15,676 bases of DNA from Micavibrio_C sp964577255 (GTDB lineage Bacteria; Pseudomonadota; Alphaproteobacteria; Micavibrionales; Micavibrionaceae). Of the stretch, positions 7,369 to 13,696 are shown piece after piece. The position numbers and the translations under genes were made by a program. Within the stretch, counting starts at the first letter, position 1, and each line of letters opens with the position of its first letter. The notes below the pieces were generated by a model. That model ran no database searches. It worked only from the letters and a program-made list of their open reading frames with translations, and was not told the origin of the DNA. The stretch lies in NCBI GenBank assembly GCA_964577255.1, contig CAZNYM010000044.1, positions 1 to 15,676 of the forward strand, written 5' to 3'.

Positions 7369-7378
7369 TTTCAGAGAA

Positions 7379-8002
7379 TCAGAGCAATCCCAGAATCGTC
7401 GTCTGCAGAGCGTTGATGCCTTCCTGTGTGCGGGCGCTGGTCAGATAGGGCGCGGGAAACGCCGCCGGGTGCTTTTTAAGCGCGGCCGCTATGCTCGTCA
7501 CGATGGCTTCCTTCTCCGGCGCCTTCAGCTCGTCCGCCTTGGTCAGCACCACGCGACAGGATACCGCCGCTTCGTTGAGCATACGCAGAAGATCGAGATC
7601 GGCGGGCTTGAAGCCGTGGCGCGCGTCGACCAGAAGGAACACGCAGCGTAGCGGCACGCGCCCGCGCAGATAATCATAAATCAAATCTTCCCAGTTGCGG
7701 CGCTGCGCCTTCGACACCTGGGCGAAACCGTAGCCCGGCATGTCGACCAGCAGCAATTTGTCCGACAGGTTGAAGAAATTGAGTTGCTGGGTGCGGCCCG
7801 GCGTGTGCGACACCCGCGCCAGCGTATTGCGGCCGGTCAGCGCGTTGACAAGCGAGGATTTGCCGACATTCGAGCGCCCGGCGAAAGCGAATTCGGGCAG
7901 GTCCGGCGGCGGCAGACGGTCGAGCGTTTCCGTCCCGGCCACAAAATCGCACGGGCCCGCGAATAATTTCCGGGCTTTTTCTTCAAGCGCCGCGTCGCTC
8001 AT
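7379..8002 (-). CDS. engB: Ribosome biogenesis GTPase EngB (YihA/YsxC)
   Basis: EngB is a small essential GTPase that helps assemble the large ribosomal subunit. All five G motifs are present in 207 residues: G1 GRSNVGKS (42-49), G2 Thr in SHTPGRTQ (65-72), G3 DMPG (87-90), G4 TKAD (154-157) and G5 around TSAR (188-191). The reading frame stays open upstream through the end of yidC, but homology starts with the ATG at 8002, two bases after the yidC stop. The purine-rich codons of YidC's poly-lysine tail lie where a Shine-Dalgarno sequence would be. It is the last gene of the rpmH operon seen here; argB, which often follows in related genomes, is replaced by the convergent PL2. Confidence 0.96.
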   Translation of the reverse strand: MSDAALEEKARKLFAGPCDFVAGTETLDRLPPPDLPEFAFAGRSNVGKSSLVNALTGRNTLARVSHTPGRTQQLNFFNLSDKLLLVDMPGYGFAQVSKAQRRNWEDLIYDYLRGRVPLRCVFLLVDARHGFKPADLDLLRMLNEAAVSCRVVLTKADELKAPEKEAIVTSIAAALKKHPAAFPAPYLTSARTQEGINALQTTILGLL

Positions 8003-8004
8003 GA

Positions 8005-9891
8005 TTATTTTTTCTTCTTCTTTTTGGGTTTGGGCGGGGTGACGGCGATCGCCTCCTCCGCCTGCTTTTCCAGGAGCGCCAGCTCCGGATGCACCACCGG
8101 GCCGTCCTTGACGTCTTTTTCGGCCTGCGCCTCGGGCGTACCCTTGCCGTGCCAGAATTTCACCTCGACGCCCATCGAACGCATGATGACGTATTGCTGA
8201 ATCAGCGAGAAGAAGTTGCTGAAGGTCCAGTAGATCACCAGGCCGGCCGAGAATTTCGCCAGCATGAACGTGACCAGGAACGGCATGGCATCCGCAATGC
8301 CCTGCTGGATCTTGTCCTGCGAGGGCGGGTTCATCTGCTTTTGCAGCAGCATGAACACGAACATCAGGCACGACCACGGGCCGATCATCAGGAACATCGG
8401 CACGTTGTAATCGAACACGCCGAACAGGTTGAACACCGTCAGCGGATCGTGCGCCGACAGATCCTTGATCCAGCCGAAGAACGGCGCGTGGCGCATCTCG
8501 ATCGTCACCATCAGCACCTTATAAAGCGCGAAGAAGATGGGGATCTGCACCAGGATCGGCAAGCAGCCTGACATCGGGTTGACCTTTTCCTTCTCGTACA
8601 GCTTCACCAGCTCCTGCTGCAGCTTCTCGCGGTCGGAGCCGTAGCGCTCGCGCAGCTCGTGCATCTGCGGCGCCACTTTCTTGAGCTGGGCGAAAGAGCG
8701 GTAAGTCGTGTTGACCAGCGGAAACACGCAGGCCCGCACCACCACCGTCAGGCCCAGGATTGCCAGGCCGAAATTGCCGAACAGCCGGCCCATGAAATCG
8801 AGAATGTAGAAGAACGGCTTGGTCAGGAAGTAAAACAGGCCGAAATCGACCACCAGGTCGAAATGCGGCACGCCGCGTTCCTTCTCATACGCCACCAGCG
8901 TCTTCACTTCCTTGGCGCCGGAGAAGATCTGCAGCGCGTATTCCGTTTTGCCGCCCGCGGGAATGGCGCGCGGCGAACCCATCAGGTCGACCTGAAAACG
9001 CTCCTTGGCGCCTTCAGTTTGTGGCGGCACGTACAGGAAGCGGAATTTCGAGGGATCTTCCTGCGGCGGGATCAGGCCGGTGAACCAGTATTTGGCGGTG
9101 ATACCGATCCAACCGCCCGCCGCCAGGCGCTCGTCCGCGCCTTCCTTGGCGATCTTTTTATAGCTGTGCTCGATCAGATCCTTGCCGACATAGCCGATCG
9201 GCCCTTCATGCACGATGGCGTAACCCTCGAAATCCTTAGGCAGGCCGTGCTCGCTTACGAGCGAGTAAGGGTACAAAATCACTTCGCGGCCACTGTTGTT
9301 CTGCACGCTCAGAGTCTGGGTGATCATATAGCGCGCGTCGATGGCGATGCGGCGCTCGAAACGCAGGCCCTGGCCGTTGTCCCAGTACAGCGCCACCGGC
9401 GTTTCCGGCGTCAGCGCCGCAACGGCGTCGCTTCGCTGCCAGACACTGTCCTTGTCGGGCAGAATGATGCTTTTATCGTCCGACAGCCAGCCTGCCTCGG
9501 CGTAGCGTGGATAAGGTGTGCCCGAGGGCGAAAGCAGCACCACGCGGTCTTTCTTCTCCAGCGTCTCGTAATAATTCTGCAGACTCAAATCGTCGAAGCG
9601 GTTGCCCTTAAGCGCGATGGTGCCCGAAAGCGCCGGGGTTTTGACCGGGATGCGCACATCGGCGCCGATCACCTCCGTGCGCGGGCGGATAATCGCGGCC
9701 TGCGCCTCCTCGTTCTTGACGCTCAGCGCCGCCTGCTGCTCGATCGCCTGGCGGGCCTGCACCATCGCCTGCATTTTGGGCTGCAGGATGAAGCGGTCGA
9801 AGCTGATCCAGATGCATACCGCCGCGATGATGAAGATGATCATGTTGCGCCGGTCGTCCGGGTGCATCTTGTCTTTATCGTTCATCATCAT
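8005..9891 (-). CDS. yidC: Membrane protein insertase YidC
   Basis: YidC inserts and folds inner-membrane proteins, alone or with SecYEG. The 628-residue protein has the Gram-negative form: a first membrane helix (17-36), a large periplasmic domain (about 60-340), then the five-helix insertase core (345-570). The core includes Arg386 in TVVVRACVFPL, the positively charged groove residue of the family, and the cytoplasmic hairpin around QLKKVAPQM (402-410). The C-terminus is long and ends in six lysines, which would suit contact with ribosomal RNA. Three consecutive ATGs (9891, 9888, 9885) can serve as start. The first overlaps the yidD stop as ATGA. The downstream neighbour engB starts two bases after the stop. 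Confidence 0.97.
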   Translation of the reverse strand: MMMNDKDKMHPDDRRNMIIFIIAAVCIWISFDRFILQPKMQAMVQARQAIEQQAALSVKNEEAQAAIIRPRTEVIGADVRIPVKTPALSGTIALKGNRFDDLSLQNYYETLEKKDRVVLLSPSGTPYPRYAEAGWLSDDKSIILPDKDSVWQRSDAVAALTPETPVALYWDNGQGLRFERRIAIDARYMITQTLSVQNNSGREVILYPYSLVSEHGLPKDFEGYAIVHEGPIGYVGKDLIEHSYKKIAKEGADERLAAGGWIGITAKYWFTGLIPPQEDPSKFRFLYVPPQTEGAKERFQVDLMGSPRAIPAGGKTEYALQIFSGAKEVKTLVAYEKERGVPHFDLVVDFGLFYFLTKPFFYILDFMGRLFGNFGLAILGLTVVVRACVFPLVNTTYRSFAQLKKVAPQMHELRERYGSDREKLQQELVKLYEKEKVNPMSGCLPILVQIPIFFALYKVLMVTIEMRHAPFFGWIKDLSAHDPLTVFNLFGVFDYNVPMFLMIGPWSCLMFVFMLLQKQMNPPSQDKIQQGIADAMPFLVTFMLAKFSAGLVIYWTFSNFFSLIQQYVIMRSMGVEVKFWHGKGTPEAQAEKDVKDGPVVHPELALLEKQAEEAIAVTPPKPKKKKKK

Positions 9892-10190
9892 GGGGCGGGC
9901 GGTTCCTGCGTTGCGGGGTGGGCGGATTGATGCCCGCGTTTATAGCCGATGAGATCGCGCCAGGCAAACCGCGCCGGCACGGGATCGGCGCCCCCCCGCG
10001 CCCAGGGATGGCAGCGGAGAATCCGTTGCGCGGCCAGTAAAAGCCCGCGCAGCGCCCCGTGCCGCTCGAGCGCCGCCAGCGCATAGGCCGAACAGGTGGG
10101 ATGGAAGCGGCATTGCCGCCCCACCCAGGGCGACAACACGAGGCGGTAGGCCCGGATGGGTAATTTTATGACAAAAACAAGCGGGTTCAC
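9888..10190 (-). CDS. yidD: Membrane protein insertion efficiency factor YidD
   Basis: YidD is a small membrane-associated protein that assists YidC-dependent insertion. The 100-residue product has an amphipathic N-terminus (PLVFVIKLPIRAYRLVLSP, 3-21), the family motif CRFHPTCSAYA (27-37), RCHPW (59-63) and DPVP (69-72), and a variable tail. I start it at the GTG of 10190 because this gives the usual family N-terminus and overlaps the rnpA stop as GTGA. The frame remains open to 10265, but the extra residues are Gly/Arg/Pro-rich, overlap rnpA and look like out-of-frame rnpA. It sits between rnpA and yidC, the widely conserved order. Confidence 0.95.
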   Translation of the reverse strand: MNPLVFVIKLPIRAYRLVLSPWVGRQCRFHPTCSAYALAALERHGALRGLLLAAQRILRCHPWARGGADPVPARFAWRDLIGYKRGHQSAHPATQEPPAP

Positions 10191-10579
10191 GGCGTCCCGC
10201 CCGGCCCGGCCCCGGCGCCTTCCAGGCAATCCAGGCGCTTGAGGCACCAGCGCAGGTCGCTGCACAGCTTGTCGTAGGGGATGTTTTGGGTCTCGATCCT
10301 GCCGATCAGCACGTAATCCCCCGTGCGGGCCTCAAGTGGCAGGATATCAAGGGCGGCGGCGCGCAGGCGGCGGCGGATACGGTTGCGCACCACGGCCGAT
10401 TTGCTGACCTTCTTGGTCACGGTGATGCCGAAGCGGATCCCCTCTTCCGCCGCCGGGGCCTGCTGCAGCACCACGCTCGGCGACACCCAGCGGCGGCCAT
10501 GATCCTGGACACGCAGGAACTGCGGCCGCTGGCGAAGGGTTTTGATTTGTTTTATGGAATTACGCGACGCGCGGCGCAT
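10187..10579 (-). CDS. rnpA: Ribonuclease P protein component
   Basis: RnpA is the basic protein subunit that helps the catalytic RNA of RNase P trim tRNA 5' ends. The 130-residue protein carries the RNR signature region (VSKSAVVRNRIRRRLRAAA, 58-76), preceded by RFGITVTKKV (49-58), and begins with basic residues. The C-terminal 119-130 is Gly/Ala/Pro-rich and probably disordered. Its ATG shares a base with the rpmH stop (TGATG), and its stop overlaps the yidD start, so translation is coupled in both directions. No Shine-Dalgarno sequence is seen, which fits reinitiation after rpmH. Confidence 0.95.
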   Translation of the reverse strand: MRRASRNSIKQIKTLRQRPQFLRVQDHGRRWVSPSVVLQQAPAAEEGIRFGITVTKKVSKSAVVRNRIRRRLRAAALDILPLEARTGDYVLIGRIETQNIPYDKLCSDLRWCLKRLDCLEGAGAGPGGTP

Positions 10580-10713
10580 CAGGCCGACAGGCGCTTGCGC
10601 CCCTTGGCGCGGCGGCGGGTCAGTACGGCGCGGCCGCCCACGGTCGACAGACGGGAGCGGAAACCATGGCGGCGCTTGCGGACCAGGCGGCTGGGCTGAT
10701 AGGTGCGTTTCAT
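10579..10713 (-). CDS. rpmH: 50S ribosomal protein L34
   Basis: This 44-residue, very basic protein starts MKRTYQPSRLVRKRRHGFRS and ends RRRAKGRKRLSA, a full-length L34 of the large ribosomal subunit. The ATG at 10713 has a GGAG eight bases upstream. It is the first gene of the rpmH-rnpA-yidD-yidC-engB operon and has a near-consensus sigma-70 promoter about 50 bp upstream. Its stop overlaps the rnpA start by one base. Confidence 0.97.
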   Translation of the reverse strand: MKRTYQPSRLVRKRRHGFRSRLSTVGGRAVLTRRRAKGRKRLSA

Positions 10714-10760
10714 GGTGTTAACTCCGGTTTACGAGGCTATGCGTGTCGTTCGAAGGCGTT

Positions 10761-10789
10761 TTTATAATGACTTGGCCGCATCCTGTCAA
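10761..10789 (-). promoter_or_regulatory. Strong sigma-70 promoter of the rpmH operon
   Basis: On the minus strand TTGACA (10789-10784, perfect -35) is followed after exactly 17 bp by TATAAA (10766-10761, 5/6). Transcription should begin near 10754, giving a leader of about 40 bases before the rpmH ATG. It is the best promoter match in the window, as expected for a ribosomal-protein gene. Confidence 0.88.
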
Positions 10790-10867
10790 CCTTTTCCCCC
10801 GCCCGCCTTCAGGGGACGCCCGGCCTCCGTGCCGGGGTCTATCGCCTTCATCCGCCTCAGATTTCCT

Positions 10868-10896
10868 TTGACGATATCCCGGCAAGGACTTAATGT
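10868..10896 (+). promoter_or_regulatory. Candidate sigma-70 promoter of the divergent hypothetical gene
   Basis: TTGACG (10868-10873, 5/6) and TAATGT (10891-10896; 3/6, but with the first TA and last T) are spaced by 17 bp. Transcription would start near 10903, leaving a leader of about 41 bases with GGGGA ten bases before the ATG at 10944. It is back to back with the rpmH promoter. Confidence 0.55.
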
Positions 10897-10943
10897 CCTG
10901 AAAATCATAGCCTCGGCTTAACAAGATATGGGGATGTCCACGC

Positions 10944-11564
10944 ATGTATAACGACAGCAACTGGAACCAGGTCACGGGCGAGGAGCTTGCCGGCTTTCTC
11001 GAGCAGATCAACCCGATCGACGGTAAATACCGCGTATCGGCCGACACCACCCAGGTCGCCTGGCGTTCCCTGCCGTTTTATGAGCAGGTCGTGCTGATCC
11101 GCGTAAAAGATCCCGCCTGGACGCCCCGCAATCTCAACATCTATTACCTGACCATGCAGGGCAATCTGTACCGCCTGAACGGCACTTCGCCGCCCATACA
11201 CGAAGTCAACGCCCAGGCGCCGATCAAGATCAACGAGGCCAATATCCTCGAATATCTGCGCTTCTTCTGCTTTTTCGTCCGCGGCGAGGAAGGCCCGTTC
11301 CTGATCGCCGAATCGATGGACGACGACGACATGCCCAAGAACCTCGATCCGCAGACCCGGGTGGTTATCGAGGGCGTTGTGCGCCCCGCCACCTACGAGG
11401 GCAAGAACGAAAAAGGCGAATATATGTGCGACGGCGTGGTTTTCTACTCCAACGCCCTGTTCCTGGCCAATTTCGCCGTACAGCCCGGCGGCATGATCGA
11501 GATGCTCAATGACGAACCGGTGGCGGGCGACCTCAATGTCCGCGTCGATGCCCCGGTGGCCTGA
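10944..11564 (+). CDS. Conserved-looking hypothetical protein divergent from rpmH
   Basis: I do not recognise this 206-residue protein. It is acidic and has no signal peptide or membrane segment, so it should be cytoplasmic. The composition is that of a folded globular protein, with many aromatic residues. Visible stretches include PFYEQVVLIRVKDP (44-57), NIYYLTMQGNLYRLNG (65-80), ILEYLRFFCFFVRGEEGPF (101-119), an acidic DDDD at 126-129, and RVVIEGVVRP (139-148). The alternating hydrophobic pattern suggests mostly beta-strands. A GGGGA lies ten bases before the ATG, a sigma-70-like promoter precedes it, and a perfect hairpin terminator follows. It therefore forms a single-gene transcription unit, and a function cannot be inferred from context. 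Confidence 0.85.
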   Translation: MYNDSNWNQVTGEELAGFLEQINPIDGKYRVSADTTQVAWRSLPFYEQVVLIRVKDPAWTPRNLNIYYLTMQGNLYRLNGTSPPIHEVNAQAPIKINEANILEYLRFFCFFVRGEEGPFLIAESMDDDDMPKNLDPQTRVVIEGVVRPATYEGKNEKGEYMCDGVVFYSNALFLANFAVQPGGMIEMLNDEPVAGDLNVRVDAPVA

Positions 11565-11587
11565 GCCGGCAGATTACAGAATGAGTC

Positions 11588-11621
11588 AAAAAACAGCCTG
11601 TCACTGGACAGGCTGTTTTTC
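11588..11621 (+). terminator. Rho-independent terminator after the hypothetical gene
   Basis: A perfect 14-bp stem pairs 11589-11602 with 11607-11620, with an ACTG loop. The stem core is CAGCCTGTC/GACAGGCTG, flanked by an A run on the left and a T run on the right. It lies 24 bases after the stop codon. Because both flanks are symmetric it could act on either strand, but only the plus strand has a gene reading into it. Confidence 0.93.
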
Positions 11622-11686
11622 TTTGATTACGATTCCTCGTTGCTTTCTGTGCGGATCGTCCCGATTCGCCCTCTCAAGGTTGTCTC

Positions 11687-12352
11687 ATGCCGGTACAACA
11701 CCGCGTTTTCATCCTCTGTCTTTTCGCCGTTCTGGGCCTGGGCGCCGCGGAAGCGGCGGCGCAGGAGCAATCCAGCCGGCTTTATCTCGCGGGCTATATG
11801 GGCCTCAACACCCTCTCCAGCAGCAATTTCACCCATCCCGGCGGCAACGGAGAGATCGATCTCGATAACGGCATGACTTACGCGGGCGCGCTTGGCCTGC
11901 GCATCACCCCGCAGCTGCGACTCGAGGCCGAGATCAACTATCAAAGCTCGGATGCCAAAAATATGGCGCTCAACACGGGCGCCGAGGGACGCACCGGCGG
12001 CGGCGTGAAGACTTGGCTTTACATGCTGAACGCCTATTACGACTTCAACATGGACTGGAAAAAAGTCACACCGTTTGTCAGCGGCGGCTTGGGTCTGGCC
12101 GTTGTCGACGGCGAAGTACGCGACGCGCCCGCCGGCCTGCCCGACGCTTCGGAAACCACTTACGACATCGCCTGGTCGCTGGGTGGCGGCCTGCGTTACA
12201 AGATGAAACCCAACATGTCGCTGATGGGGGCTTACCGCTATATCGGCAGCACGGAGATCGGCATCGACGATTACAGCCTCGATTACAGCAGCCACGAATT
12301 CCGCCTCGGCCTGACCTACGACATCCCGGCTAAGCTGATCAAGAACAACTAG
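11687..12352 (+). CDS. Outer-membrane beta-barrel protein
   Basis: This is a 221-residue protein of the small outer-membrane barrel type (OmpA/Omp25/OmpW-like opening barrel, about 8 strands). A signal peptide runs to the AAA at 23-25, followed by the mature QEQSSRLYL start. The rest alternates aromatic/hydrophobic and small residues in amphipathic strands: LYLAGYMGLN, TYAGALGLRI, LRLEAEINYQ, TWLYMLNAYYDF, TPFVSGGLGLAV, IAWSLGGGLRYK, SLMGAYRYIG and HEFRLGLTYDI. This family usually ends in a terminal aromatic, but here the last strand is followed by PAKLIKNN. No OmpA-type peptidoglycan-binding domain follows. Its job may be structural, adhesive or related to small-solute passage; the sequence does not decide. 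It follows the hairpin terminator and needs its own promoter, which I could not locate. Confidence 0.85.
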   Translation: MPVQHRVFILCLFAVLGLGAAEAAAQEQSSRLYLAGYMGLNTLSSSNFTHPGGNGEIDLDNGMTYAGALGLRITPQLRLEAEINYQSSDAKNMALNTGAEGRTGGGVKTWLYMLNAYYDFNMDWKKVTPFVSGGLGLAVVDGEVRDAPAGLPDASETTYDIAWSLGGGLRYKMKPNMSLMGAYRYIGSTEIGIDDYSLDYSSHEFRLGLTYDIPAKLIKNN

Positions 12353-12399
12353 TTCTCCCGATCACCTTCTTTTCTGGCCATTTCCCGCCGCGTGCCCTA

Positions 12400-12405
12400 T
12401 ATAAT
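12400..12405 (+). promoter_or_regulatory. Consensus -10 box abutting the UbiH-family start codon
   Basis: A perfect TATAAT ends 5 bp before the ATG at 12411. Transcription should start at or within a base of that ATG, giving a leaderless mRNA. No Shine-Dalgarno sequence is present and the -35 is weak at every usual spacing. Confidence 0.5.
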
Positions 12406-12410
12406 TGCGC

Positions 12411-13673
12411 ATGGCCGCTTCACGCAAAACCAAAGCCCCTGGCTTCGACACCGATGTCATCATCGTCGGCGGTGGGCTCGCGGGCCTAAGTCTGTGCGCC
12501 CTGCTGGCGGCGCGCGACGTCAAAGTTATCTGCGTGGATCAGGAAAAACCGTCTTCCACCCTCGATGCCCGCTTCGACGGGCGCACCACCGCCATCTCCT
12601 GGGGTTCGCGCCGTGTTCTGGCGGCGGCGGGCGTGTGGGACGCCGCGCTCGACCGTTCCTCGTGCCCGATCCTTGACATCGAGATCCGCGAGAACGGCAG
12701 CGCCTCGCTGCTACGTTTCTCCGCGGCCGAAGCCGGCGGCGAACCGTTCGGGCGCATCATCGACAATCTGCTGCTGCGCCGCGCGCTTTACGATCACATC
12801 GGCCGGCATAAAAACGTTACGCACAAAGCCCCTGTGCGGGTCGAACATTTCGCCGTTGCCGGTGACCATGCGGCTGTGACGCTCGATGACGGCACTGTCC
12901 TGCGCGCGCCGCTTGTGATCGGCGCCGACGGGCGTGCCTCGGCCACGCGCGCGGCCATGGGCCTCGGATCGCGCCGGTGGCCTTACCGCCAGCAGGCGCT
13001 GGTGTGCACCGTCATCCACGAACATCCACACGACAATGTCGCGGTCGAGGATTTCCGCGCCGAAGGCCCCTTCGCCATCCTGCCGATGACCTGCTCGGCG
13101 CAGGGCGAGCCGCGTTCCTCGGTGGTGTGGACCGATCACGCCGCCGGGCGCAAGCCATCGCCGTTCCTTAGCATGGACGAAGAATCCTTCAACCTCGCTT
13201 TGCAGGCACGCTTCCCCGCCTTTTACGGCCGCGTGCGCCTGGCGGGCGAACGCTTCTCTTATCCTCTTTCCTTCCTGCACGCGCACGATTACATCGCGCC
13301 GCGCATGGCGCTGGTGGCCGAGGCGGCGCACGGCATCCATCCCATCGCCGGCCAGGGGCTCAATCTCAGCCTGCGCGATATCGAGGTACTGGCCGGGCTC
13401 GTGGGCGACGCCTGCGCCGCGGGCAGCGATCCCGGCGCGCCTGCGCTGCTGCAGCGTTACCAGCGGCAAAGACGGCCCGACAACATGGCGATGGCGGGCG
13501 CGACCGACACTCTCACGCGCCTGTTCTCGAACGACATCGCCCCCGTGCGCCTGGCGCGGCGTCTGGGCCTGCGGGCGGTTGCGCATATGCCCCCCGCCAA
13601 ACGTTTCTTCATGCGCCAGGCGATGGGCGCGGGTGGCCTGCTGCCCGCGCTGGTGCACGACAGAGCGGCGTAA
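12411..13673 (+). CDS. UbiH/UbiF-family FAD-dependent hydroxylase
   Basis: This is a flavoprotein monooxygenase of the family that hydroxylates the ubiquinone ring precursors at the inner membrane. The 420-residue protein has the FAD-binding GGGLAG (20-25) after DVIIV, the Arg-rich DARFDGRTTAIS (52-63), the DG motif VIGADGRAS (169-177), and the third motif AEAAHGIHPIAGQGLNLSLRD (303-323). In that last motif the usual Gly-Asp is Ala303-Glu304, which is unusual although other substitutions are known in the family. Which ring position it acts on cannot be read from the sequence. ATG 12411 is preferred; an in-frame TTG at 12405 overlaps the -10 box. The EF-hand gene follows after 23 bp on the same strand. 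Confidence 0.92.
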   Translation: MAASRKTKAPGFDTDVIIVGGGLAGLSLCALLAARDVKVICVDQEKPSSTLDARFDGRTTAISWGSRRVLAAAGVWDAALDRSSCPILDIEIRENGSASLLRFSAAEAGGEPFGRIIDNLLLRRALYDHIGRHKNVTHKAPVRVEHFAVAGDHAAVTLDDGTVLRAPLVIGADGRASATRAAMGLGSRRWPYRQQALVCTVIHEHPHDNVAVEDFRAEGPFAILPMTCSAQGEPRSSVVWTDHAAGRKPSPFLSMDEESFNLALQARFPAFYGRVRLAGERFSYPLSFLHAHDYIAPRMALVAEAAHGIHPIAGQGLNLSLRDIEVLAGLVGDACAAGSDPGAPALLQRYQRQRRPDNMAMAGATDTLTRLFSNDIAPVRLARRLGLRAVAHMPPAKRFFMRQAMGAGGLLPALVHDRAA

Positions 13674-13696
13674 AACTGACAAAGAGGATGTGTGCG

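Noticed and set aside
8003..8377. Upstream extension of the engB frame
   Set aside because: The extension lies wholly inside yidC in another frame, lacks family homology, and the ATG at 8002 gives the standard EngB N-terminus.
8659..9930. A 423-codon plus-strand frame opposite yidC
   Set aside because: It is a shadow frame: His/Arg/Gln-rich, antisense to a confidently identified gene, with no ribosome-binding site.
10191..10265. Upstream extension of yidD to 10265
   Set aside because: The extra residues overlap rnpA and are Gly/Arg/Pro-rich. The GTG at 10190 gives the family N-terminus and the coupled GTGA junction.
10925..10945. Possible DnaA box near rpmH (TGTCCACG)
   Set aside because: It is a single imperfect site (about 6/9 match) with no cluster of similar sites and no AT-rich unwinding region, and it lies at a Shine-Dalgarno and start codon, so it is no evidence for an origin.
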